In this document: piece after piece, positions 34,933 through 44,288 of the stretch
How positions within the stretch are numbered: position 1 is the stretch's first letter
Layout: every line of letters starts with the position of its first letter
Source: Entonaema liquescens
Lineage: Eukaryota > Ascomycota > Sordariomycetes > Xylariales > Xylariaceae
Length of the DNA stretch: 64,000 bases
Assembly (NCBI GenBank): GCA_902805475.1
Contig: CADCSX010000010.1
Location: forward strand, 930,001-994,000
Direction of reading: 5' to 3'
The notes under the pieces: generated by a model
What the model was told of the DNA's origin: nothing
The model's database searches: none
What the model saw: only the letters and a program-made list of their open reading frames with translations
Position numbers and translations under genes: made by a program

Positions 34933-37018
34933 TCAGATCTCAAGAGTGATCTTCTGCCCCTTAACACGCCCTATTACCTGCTGGGGGGCGTACTTGGGGA
35001 TAACTTCGTCGTCGTGCAACATCTCGAATTCTTCCGTCGCGTCTCGGCCCATGAAGTTCATGATAGCCTGGGGACCGCCGGGGTGCTCCTCGAGCCAGTT
35101 CGTCAGGTCCATGACGACACCCTTAACAACAACCCAGAGGTCCTCCTTCTTGTTGTGCTTGGCTACTTCTTCTAGTGTGAACTCCTTTTCTGGGACCTCA
35201 AACTTCTTCGCGCTCTGGGGCTTTGCGGCGGGCTGGGATGACTTGCCGCCATCCGCAGTCGGGGTAGGGCCGGTGGCGCTTGTCTTTTGACCAGCACCTC
35301 CAGACGATGACGAGCCGGAAGCAGCGCTTCCCCACTCGACCGACACCTTACCCGGCTGAGACGGGTCGATGTGCAGGGAGATCTGGCCAAGACGCTGGGC
35401 AGCTCCAGCAGAGCCCGTGAGAGCCTGCTGGAATAGGTAGTTGCTAGCGGAGTCTCCGGCAACACGGCCGTAGACCACACATCCCAGAAGGGAAGAGCCA
35501 CCAAGTCGGTTTGCACCGTGGACGCCACCAGCCAACTCACCACAGGCGTATAGACCCTCGAAAGGCTTCTTCTCCTTGTTCAGGACTTGGGCCTTGTCGT
35601 TGATCTCGATACCACCCATGGTGAAGTGAAGGACAGGCTCCATCAATGAGACGTGGAAGTCATCGTTGATGTCCAGAGGTAAGTTGTGGAAGAACTTCTT
35701 GCCCCAGGGGTCCTTCTGCTTGCCCTCAGCAATGGCGTTATAGGTAGTGAATGTCTTTTGGAGGTGCTCGGGAGAGCAGCCAATCTCCTTAGCGAGCTGC
35801 TTGCCGGTGATCTTCTTCATTAAGCCACGGCCAGAGTAGTGGCGAGTGTGGAAGTCCAAGACGTTGGAGGCTTTGGAGTTAAGCACAAGTCGGATAGGGA
35901 ACTTGCCCTTGTCCTTCTCCTTCCACATCATGCCCGAGACATAATCTCGGTGACCAAGCTCATCGCAGAATCGGTCACCGTCGGCGTTAAGCAAGAGACC
36001 ACCCTCACCACGTAGGGCCTCAGCGGCCAAGAACTTCCACTTCGAGCCGGGGTCCTTGGGGTCAACAAGACCCGTGGGGTGGACCTGGACCTTGTCCATG
36101 TCAATTCCGTTTCCTCCGATGGCCATAACCATCTTCTGACCGTCACCGGTGGCGTGAGAGCCGTTGGTAGTGGCGAGGCCGATGGTGTCTGGCCTGTGCT
36201 GCTTCAGCAAGGAGTTCTCGCCGAAGTCTGCGGCGTAACCACCAGTAGCCAGAACGACGGGGCCCTCGAGAGTAGCACTCTCACCGCTGGACTCGTATGT
36301 GACACCGGTAACCTTGTTACCGTCCTTATTTAAGCTCGTGACACGAGCCTTCTTAATGATCTGGACGCGTTCGGGTTCGGTCTCGGCGAGCTCTTCTAAC
36401 CTTTGCATCAAGGCGTATGTGATGGCCATACCAGGGAACTTGGCGTCGTGCCCTCGGTGTGTCCTGGGTTGGGAGTGACCACTATCGAGGCAATTAGCAT
36501 AAAATTGGTGAGATCCGTGAAAGATTATCCAAACTCACCCAAGTCGCGAAACTAAAGTTAAGTCCAAGTTGAAGACATCTTGTAACCACTCAACTGCGGC
36601 TGCGGATTTGTAGGTGAGGACCTTGATGAGATCGGGCCTAGCCTGGTCTCGTGCGGATTTGAGGGTATCATCGTAGAACTGCTTTACGCTGTCCTTGATG
36701 TTGTTATCAACCTGTGTCCGCGTTAAAGCACCGTTGATTCCGGATGTGGCCTTGGTTGAGTTTCCTCCGAAGAATCCTAAGATAAACAAATTAGTCCCCA
36801 GTCTCATAGAGTCGTACATCGGATAAACTTCAATTCTTACCTTGCTTATCGAGGACTACAACATTACCACCAGCTAGGTAAATTGTGTGCGCAGCACTCA
36901 AGCCGGACACTGAATACAATTATTAGCTAGTTGTTACCGGAATGATGACGCCCACAAAGAGCGGGGAGGGAATTGAAAGCTTACAGCCACCACCAACGAC
37001 GATTACTCGAGGTGCCAT
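34933..37018 (-). CDS. FAD-dependent fumarate reductase with C-terminal cytochrome b5 domain
   Basis: Soluble flavoprotein of the yeast Frd1/Osm1 type, reducing fumarate to succinate to reoxidise flavins under low oxygen. Four exons: 37018-36985, 36909-36841, 36776-36539 and 36481-34933. The first is only 34 bp. Phases match, giving 629 aa. The N-terminus is the FAD dinucleotide fold (RVIVVGGGLSGLSAAH), followed by FFGGNSTKATSGING and the active-site region (VQVHPTGLVDP, EALRGEGG, FTMGGIEI, GELAGGVHGANRLGGSSLL). After a Gly/Ser/Pro-rich linker (about residues 480-540), residues about 545-629 form a cytochrome b5 domain with both haem ligands (His in EEHPGG and His in EMLHDDE). No signal peptide is evident. 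On the coding strand the 5' leader has a long T-run (about 37127-37145). Confidence 0.93.
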
Positions 37019-38577
37019 TTTGATTGATGTAAGGTGATTTGTATACGGAACTGCCTAGCTACTGGTGAGAATGATGTAGAAATGGCAGGAGGAATGAAAG
37101 GTAAGAGAAGATGTGAAGTAGCTTGAAAAAAAAAAAAAAAAAAAAGAAGTTTAAGATGAGAAGAAATGCGAAAGGGATGTCGGGGCTCTATATTTCGTTG
37201 TAACTGTTTTGCTAGCTGACCTTCTGGGCCGAGTCGAAGCTGCTCTACTTTGAATTGCTGATGCTCTGATTCGTGCGTGGCCGTGCCGAGGTCAACGCTT
37301 AGTGCATCAGGGGTCAAGCAGGTACCTATTCTGGTACGAGCGTGTATGTACTTTCACGTAATGGGTACTTTCTCTCCCTTAGTTTATTTCCGCAGCGAAA
37401 TCCGTACAATTTGCTATTATCGCACTTGAATACCAATGAAGTCTTTAGAGAATTGGTAAACGATTCAGGTATTCTGGTCTAATACATAAGAGATATTATA
37501 ATAAAAAGTACTATTCCCAATTTAGTACTCTGGCTACCTACTCGCATCCAGGTGGCTAGACGGAAACAGACTGGAGGTACACAGGCTTCGCACAATATTC
37601 GGCCGAGGAGGTGATGTCACTTAGCGGCCCCAGTCGCGCGTACTCATGTACCCCGAATTAACCGGTACATTTTGACCAGAATGCCGAGGCTCTGTACATT
37701 CCATATGTTGTGTCCACTATGTGCATCCTCCACATTCAGAAAATGTTTATGGGGGCAAAGTTGACGGTTCTAAAGCTTCTTCCCCACAGTCACGAGCTAG
37801 ATGGGTTGAACCTTGTACGGCGGGAACCCACGGGGTTCAGATCGGATTATTAAAGAACCTTTTCGTTGGAGTACACATGTGGTATTGAAACTAACTTAAT
37901 TAGAGTGTCGAACGATTCAATGCATTTGCATTGTATAGGTAGGTACAATTGGGGAAGTAACATGCCTTATCCAAGGAACGAGTCTGACAAAACGTTAGAC
38001 GCATGTGATTCTCCTCCAAAAAAAAAAAAAAAAAAGCTGCGCCCCGGACCGGCAAAGACGAAACCGGCATTTCCCCCACAAAAGAGTCGCATGTCAGATG
38101 ATTCTCTTTTTAATATGCAACAATAGGACTTGGTCGCATGGCAGCTGATCTAAAATCTGGGGTTGCTGACGGATAGTCCTTCAACTTTACAAGACTATGA
38201 CAAGAGCCAAAACCCGCCGCAGGTTGGGATATATTAAGATGCATGATTTTAACATGTGAAAAATACGTGGGATGTTCTGCACTCTACGGGTAGCCGCATC
38301 GTTAGCTCATAGGCTTAATTTTTTATGAGGACTACATACATGTATGTAAGTAAAGAAAGGTATACCTTAGCTTATGAGATAAGTATGTAAATCCATGAAG
38401 ATAATATTAATACTGTTCCCGAAAACAAAATATCTAAGAATAAGTGGCGGCTCTAGTCTGGTTGCTCTTGGGTATCTTAGAGCCTAGAGAGAATTTTTGT
38501 CCGAAAAAAAAAAGTAACCTAAAATATCAACACCAACATTTGTCCTCGAAATTTCTTTTTATATTACATGTCGAATT
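37019..38577. other. Intergenic region
   Basis: Upstream of the fumarate reductase gene and 3' of the SnoaL-like gene. A-runs at about 37127-37145 and 38019-38035. No gene recognised. Confidence 0.5.
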
Positions 38578-39468
38578 TTAGAGCACTGGTATGGGTTTTC
38601 GCCCTGCGGGCCTTTGCTGTTGCCTCGCCTCGTCCCAGTCCATAAATCCCCAGATCCGATGGATCTTACCATCCACAATCTGATATGTCGCATGTTCGGT
38701 GAACTGGACTGCGTGACCATCAACCACTAGTCCGGCGTACTCCTTCACCGGTGTGCCGGTGAATTTCAGCCACACTGCTACTCGCTGCGATTCCTCGTCA
38801 GCTATTAGCGTGTGAATTTGCACTTGGAGGTCCGGAATCGCTTTCACTGTGTCCTCCATAATACGGCGGGCCAAAGTCTTGTTGTTGAGTATCGCCTCTG
38901 GCCGGTGGACATATTTGACATAATCCGTTTTGGTTCGGCGAGCATTAAAGCTGTCGACGTAGGCTCTGAGAATTTCTTCAAGTTTCTTGCGGGGCAACGG
39001 CGCTTTGATCTTGGGGACGGGATCTTCGCTGATGAGATTGGGTGCAAAGTCGGCATCGGGATCCGCTAGTTGCTTGCGTATATCGTCACTATTCACTGCA
39101 AGTAAAGCTTTCGACAGTTTGCCATCCGTAAACCAGACGAAGCCTCGTTCTACCAGTAAGATATCGTGGCCCTTAGGTTGGTAGCCTAGGAGAGGCACCT
39201 CCGGTGTAAATTTGACCCATATAGAGAATGAAGCGCATTGACTATTTTGGTCCACAATGATGCTATCCTCGTTAATGATGATATCTCCTCCCAGTTGAGG
39301 AGCTACGTGCTCCCTAATATGTGTCGCCCATAATTCGGGTGTGTATTCGATGCCATTCTGGCTATAAGTCGAATGCATGTACTTGGGCAAGTCGTTCCAT
39401 CTCTTCTCATTAATACATTTAGTCCAACCCCTAATGGTCGCAACTAATTCCGAAGCGGAGGCAGACAT
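38578..39468 (-). CDS. Tandem SnoaL/NTF2-like domain protein
   Basis: Single exon of 296 codons, ATG at 39468. It reads as two NTF2-fold units: residues about 8-130 (ELVATIRGWTKCINEKRWND ... GFVWFTDGKLSKALLAV) and about 160-290 (ILRAYVDSFNARRTKTDYVK ... ATYQIVDGKIHRIWGFMDW). Each starts with a helix followed by the W/Y-x-x-L/Y-P-KYM/YVH pattern and ends in a sheet with the 'DGKI.R/KIW' type motif seen in SnoaL-like cyclase families. The two halves are weakly similar to each other, suggesting internal duplication. No signal peptide. Function unknown: such folds serve as polyketide cyclases, small-molecule isomerases or ligand-binding proteins, but no polyketide synthase is nearby. It lies 369 bp from the end of the HET gene, in the same orientation. 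Confidence 0.8.
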   Translation of the reverse strand: MSASASELVATIRGWTKCINEKRWNDLPKYMHSTYSQNGIEYTPELWATHIREHVAPQLGGDIIINEDSIIVDQNSQCASFSIWVKFTPEVPLLGYQPKGHDILLVERGFVWFTDGKLSKALLAVNSDDIRKQLADPDADFAPNLISEDPVPKIKAPLPRKKLEEILRAYVDSFNARRTKTDYVKYVHRPEAILNNKTLARRIMEDTVKAIPDLQVQIHTLIADEESQRVAVWLKFTGTPVKEYAGLVVDGHAVQFTEHATYQIVDGKIHRIWGFMDWDEARQQQRPAGRKPIPVL

Positions 39469-39837
39469 GATGATATTTTAGCGATTTGAGAAGAAAGGAT
39501 ATTCATGGTGCTGAGATAATTTTGAGAAGCTTCATCAAGAGATATTTTTATCTCGTACTCGGCGGAGCGGAAACCCTTGATAAAGACCCCCATCATCGGC
39601 TACTAGATTGCGATGTGACGAATGGTTGACCGCCACATGATCGTCGGGCATGATCAAAGAAATTCACGTACGCCATATTTCTACGCGCGTGCGTAAGTGT
39701 GTGCGGTAATAATTCAGCTTATCCGACGCCAGTACCAAGTTTTTATAACTCACGTAACCCCTAGTTCGATCCAGAATCTGTTTTCGGCGTCATCTTTATT
39801 CTAAGAATAAAAGCAAAAGGCGGTATTTGTAATCGCC
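39469..39837. other. Short intergenic region
   Basis: Separates the HET gene 3' end from the SnoaL-like gene start. No element recognised. Confidence 0.6.
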
Positions 39838-41610
39838 TTAGCTAGAGAACCCGCCACGCGTATCTATTGATGGTTCTACGGTGGAAACGTTGGGCGGATG
39901 GGGCAGTATATACTTAAGGCTACTAAACAAAGTGCTCTTCTTTTTCTTTACAAAAGTGACCACTAAATGGTTGTTTTGGCCTTTTGTAAATGTATGCAGG
40001 GCCATACTTATGTTTGAGGAGCCAAGAGACGTGACAATGCTACCGTCGGGGTGGCTTAATTTCGCGTTTGGTAAAAGTGATAGAATAGTCCCGTCCTGGC
40101 CTGCGTGATTGGTTATTTCGGTTTCAAGGCGCAGGGTCTTTAACCTGTCCCAGCCGTCTTTGCCCTCAATAGCAAAACCGTATTTGACATCGGGTGACGT
40201 GGTGGTAGAGTACTTTGAAGGATACATCCTTAGCCAGCAGACGACCACAACCTCAACACCGCCCACGCTCAACCGTAAATAGCCGAAGAACTTTTCACCC
40301 CCAGTTATAAACGCGTTGAGACTATAATCGAAAGACTCTTGTGGTATCACCTTGACCAATCTGGAAGCCAATTGGCCCTCGAATCGGAAGAGCAACACGC
40401 CGATGTATTTATCTTGTATGAGTTGACTACATACCCACGGTGTGACTGACTGCTTCCTAATGTAGATGCGGTGTGCGGGTATATCGGAGGTATGGTTACC
40501 CGATAGTATGGCGAGGATGCCTGGATTTTTGCGGATGTATCCGTCAAGTGTCAGCCTTATATATATGCCGTAAGATGCTTTTCGGTATTTATCCTGGGGA
40601 TGTGGACCAGTGTAACCAAGTGGTAAGATCAATGCATCGTTAGGCGCCCTATATAACTGGACATCGTCAAGACGGACACCCTTGTTGGTGATGGCAAACT
40701 CGCCGCGAAAGACATTGTTGACGTTCTCGCGCTGTAATCCCCGCAGTTCCGCGAATTCACACGGGTGAAGAGCGAAGATGCCACGATACCAATCGAACAA
40801 AGAAGAGGAAGCGTATCCCGGACGTGCTGTCCACGCAAATAAAGATAAGTCGTGGGTCTGTTTGCAGATCTCCTCTTGAAGCCGAAGGAATGCCTTATCC
40901 CCTTCGCCGTACAGTAATGGCATATTGATATCGAAAATACCAAGGAGACAATATGCTATATCTTCCGGTCGTGTAGTCTTTCTGTCGGCGGCCCAACGCA
41001 TCCGTGTGCCAACCGGGGCGGACCATATCAAGTAATTACGGGTCAAGATCTCGGGTTCGATTCCCGTAACTTCTGATAGAGGCTCTAACAGCCAAGAGTC
41101 TTTTGTACCGATGGAATCCCAATTCCTGTCGTAGAATTTAACGACACTCGGCGCGATTAATTCCTGAAGTGTCCAGCCCCTCGATGTCCACTTGCATCTC
41201 CTTAACATATTTGGAGTGATCTTTTTGTATGGCCTAGCTGAAGAAGTATCCCAAAAGTCAACCGGTTCGAGAGTCATATCAGAAAGCCAGACGAAACAGA
41301 CGGTTGCCTCTTGGTACCATCTAAACATGCAATTGATAGCCTCTGATAGCTCAGCGCTGCTTGTCTTGTCGATACAGCAGGTGTCTACCCAGGCGTATTC
41401 CAGCATATGCTCGTCTTTCGCCAATTGGCACGTTTTCGCGATCTTGGCGTATCCCCGCAGCTGTTGAGCTGCCACGCGTTTCGAGCTGTCTGAGAATTGT
41501 TGAAAGGATACTTCTTCATCTTCCCACGTATGTGATAGGACAGCATAGGCGCGCTCCTTGGGGCTCGTAACAAATTCGAGCTCTAGGGTTTGAGTGTTGA
41601 TCAACCACAT
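39838..41610 (-). CDS. HET-domain (heterokaryon incompatibility) protein
   Basis: Single exon of 590 codons, ATG at 41610 (MWLINTQTLELEF). The N-terminal HET domain (PF06985) is complete: AYAVLSHTWEDEEVSFQQF at about residue 21, KIAKTCQLAKDE...YAWVDTCCIDK at about residues 56-82, AINCMFRWYQEATVCFVWLSD, and RRCKWTSRGWTLQELIAP at about residue 135. A following segment (TRMRWAADRKTTRPEDIAY to LYGEGDKAFLRLQEEI) matches the region usually next to HET domains in HET-E/D-like proteins (DUF8212). The C-terminal half is divergent; no NACHT, WD40 or ankyrin repeats are seen. HET proteins trigger incompatibility cell death after non-self recognition in some fungi, but most paralogues, including probably this one, have no known partner. 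A promoter-proximal 12-bp duplication lies upstream near 41718-41741. Confidence 0.92.
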   Translation of the reverse strand: MWLINTQTLELEFVTSPKERAYAVLSHTWEDEEVSFQQFSDSSKRVAAQQLRGYAKIAKTCQLAKDEHMLEYAWVDTCCIDKTSSAELSEAINCMFRWYQEATVCFVWLSDMTLEPVDFWDTSSARPYKKITPNMLRRCKWTSRGWTLQELIAPSVVKFYDRNWDSIGTKDSWLLEPLSEVTGIEPEILTRNYLIWSAPVGTRMRWAADRKTTRPEDIAYCLLGIFDINMPLLYGEGDKAFLRLQEEICKQTHDLSLFAWTARPGYASSSLFDWYRGIFALHPCEFAELRGLQRENVNNVFRGEFAITNKGVRLDDVQLYRAPNDALILPLGYTGPHPQDKYRKASYGIYIRLTLDGYIRKNPGILAILSGNHTSDIPAHRIYIRKQSVTPWVCSQLIQDKYIGVLLFRFEGQLASRLVKVIPQESFDYSLNAFITGGEKFFGYLRLSVGGVEVVVVCWLRMYPSKYSTTTSPDVKYGFAIEGKDGWDRLKTLRLETEITNHAGQDGTILSLLPNAKLSHPDGSIVTSLGSSNISMALHTFTKGQNNHLVVTFVKKKKSTLFSSLKYILPHPPNVSTVEPSIDTRGGFSS

Positions 41611-42607
41611 TTTTGCTTCATCTGCTGCTTCGCTTAGCTGAAGAACGGGTTGGGTTTATTGGAATATGACATGAGCTGTTAGTAGATATATATATAAATT
41701 CGCTCATAGTTGAGGATGGTTGATACTGTAGTTGATACTGTACAACGTTGTGTTGAGACAACAGTAGCAGTAGGTAGCCAGCGTTGTACCATGGTGTGGC
41801 TTATCGTATTCGCGGTCAAGGTCATCAAAATGCGACGAGGGTTGAACATCCCGCCTTTATGCTCATCGGCCTTGGAACTGGTGTTTATTGAACTGGATTA
41901 ATCAAAGACAAATCTTATGAAGTATCATTCCACCCCCTTCTTGCATTTCTCCTTCCATATATTTTTAGGGGTTTACCTAGATGACAGTAATGGTGGTGGT
42001 AACATTCGTGGTAGCATTAAGATAACTATTTAAGGAGAGATGTTTATTTAATCTTTAATCTCGCTGGATAGTTGATTAAATAATGCTATATTTAGCCTAT
42101 TGCAGGTGCTGCAATGTAAGGGCGTACATGTATTTACTAAGCAATAGCATCCTGTATTATACTCTTCAGTTGAGTCGAATGAGGCTATTCTACGTTTAAA
42201 GCAATTTAAGCAAAGGGAGTCGTAGACATTCTAGTCATCTACTGTATTTACTATAAAAATCTTGTGCTAACACTTAATATTGACTAATTGTGTAAGTGTA
42301 TATGTGGTCATAATATTATAACGAGATCGATATTGATTAGTGACATGCGCAAGTTATACAGAAACGTCAATAGTATGTGTCTTGGAAAAGCGACGCATGA
42401 AATATATTGGGGTAACTGAATGGGGTTTGGGGTGCTTGTGATGTCATGCCAGGGTCCACTAAGTGCACCTAAATGTTAGTGGAACCTTATCTAGTGTAGA
42501 ACCCGAGCCGCTGGATTGATTTGCCTCCACCTTTTGGGTTCCTACATTAACTTACACCGGATTACAGACACTATACCTTACTGTTTTATTATCTTCCTTC
42601 TTGAAAG
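41611..42607. other. Divergent intergenic region (HET / FAS1 genes)
   Basis: AT-rich, about 1 kb between two divergently read genes. Contains two copies of GTTGATACTGTA at about 41718-41741. The right end is presumed promoter and leader of the FAS1 gene. Confidence 0.5.
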
Positions 42608-43303
42608 ATGAAACCTTTAGCACTATTTTGCCTTCAACTGTTAGCAGCGACAGCATCCACCCAACAAGTCGTCCTACCCTACGGCATACGACCGAAAATC
42701 ATGCCTCAGAAGCCCCTCATGGATATCGGCCCTGTCATGCCACCATCACAGCAGCCCGGTGGCTCCGAGCAGTCACCTCCACAAGGAGGAGTGCTTATTT
42801 CTGATGTGATGGGTAGAGATCGTAGCATTAACATATTCGCTGGTTTCACTCGTGACATCGTCTCGATATCCTCCCGCCTCGACGACTCGTCAAAAAACAG
42901 CACGGTCCTCGCCCCGCGAAATTCAGCTGTTGAGAAACTGCCACGTAAGCCCTGGGAAGACTCCAAGGACTACGATGCGCTCGGCGCGAATGCCTACGAG
43001 GGTGAAGATGGACAGGATAGGGCACACAAAAATCTAAGGAGGTTTGTAGAGGCACATGTGGTCTCGGTCAGCCCTTGGAAAGAGGGTGAGAAAACTAGGA
43101 CGCTGCTCGACGGAGATCGAGAAATATGGTGGGAGATGAAAGATGGCGTAAGAGTGGTGAGCTGCTCTTTCGAAATTTTAATACGCTAGTATATATGCTA
43201 ATAATCTTAGATCCAACCTGACGGGATCCAAGTAGATAGCATCGCGAGCCAGGTTGGGAACGGCGAACTATGGATTCTGAATGGAGCAAGAAACTATGCT
43301 TAA
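42608..43303 (+). CDS. Secreted fasciclin-like (FAS1) domain protein
   Basis: Two exons, 42608-43156 and 43211-43303, with a 54-bp intron in phase 0, give 213 aa. Residues 1-18 (MKPLALFCLQLLAATAST) are a signal peptide, followed by a Pro-rich stretch and one FAS1 domain: GVLISDVMGRDRSINIFAGF, NSTVLAPRNSAVEKLPRKPW, and RRFVEAHVVSVSPWKEG. Exon 2 supplies the end of the fold (GIQVDSIASQVGNGELWILN). The layout is like the fungal single-FAS1 proteins related to yeast YDR262W, which is vacuolar, but the localisation here is inferred only from the signal peptide. No GPI signal and no transmembrane segment at the end. FAS1 domains generally mediate adhesion or wall interactions. Confidence 0.85.
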
Positions 43304-44288
43304 CGCTCGGCTTCCACTGAGCGGTATGATACAGCATGAGATACTCTATTGTTAGAGTTTATGAGTGACGAGTATATAATTGTGGTCTTGCGATGTATTT
43401 TGGTTATTGGATGGAGTTTGGAAGGATATGTCTATTGGGATGGATAATATTTGAATTCAATGTTGGGACTCTCGGTGAACTTACAACTTAGTAGCCTTGC
43501 TATCTGCAAGTGAGTGTATGAGGATATGGGCTAATCTACAATATAGTTCGAAATCTATGAAGATGATTCATGATTAAGAACTATAAGAATGACTATAAGA
43601 ATAGTTATAAGAATCATTCAGCCGAGTATCCCATTCATAATAATATTGTTCAGTTAGCTGAGCTGTGATCATTCCTGCAGAATGATAATATCTAGAAGTG
43701 GTTTGTATTTTAGTGGATGTACAATTTTCAACCTCTTCGGACTGACTGAAAGAAGATTAGGTACAGCTACTTACCTTATGACGGGACCGAGGTCGGTATA
43801 ATACGTACTGATTGAATAGCTCCTGAATCTCCACTCAACGCTAAGCTCAATTTGGAGCAATGAGAAGCCTGCTTGCTCTCTTATCTCCATGTGACCGGCG
43901 TAATAAAATAAAGAGAGCCACTTTGCTCGTTATCGGCCGCCGCTGATCGCACGGCAGAAACCTTGTCTCCAAGCTGTCGCGGCTTGATCTCATTCAGCTT
44001 TTTCCTTCTTACCAGAAATCAACAGATACCATTTGACATTATCCTCTGAATACTTCCATAGAAACTAGGATCCATGTAGAAAGTAAGTCTACTTCTTTTA
44101 ACTGAGGAACGCGATTTCGTCCTTCTCCTTTTTTTCTTAGATGGATGGGCTTCTAGGGTCGGCTCTTGAATTGTCAATCTCCTGACTTGCTTCATTGGGC
44201 TTCGCTCGAAGCAACGCGCGCATTTCACCACACTGAAAATCAACTTAACTAAAATCTCGAACTATTAGATCCGCGCTTTTGAAGCGAA
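43304..44288. other. Intergenic region upstream of SIN3
   Basis: Holds a short 12-bp repeat (43581-43616) and presumed SIN3 promoter sequence. Short frames on the minus strand near 44019-44243 look like chance. Confidence 0.5.
43581..43616. repeat. Imperfect 12-bp repeat x3 (CTATAAGAATGA-like)
   Basis: CTATAAGAATGA, CTATAAGAATAG and TTATAAGAATCA in tandem. GATGATTCAT before and GAATCATTCA after form loose inverted flanks. Confidence 0.7.

Noticed and set aside
41050..41075. tRNA-like T-arm (GGTTCGATTCCC) on the plus strand
   Set aside because: It lies inside the HET coding exon on the opposite strand, and no acceptor, D or anticodon arms surround it.
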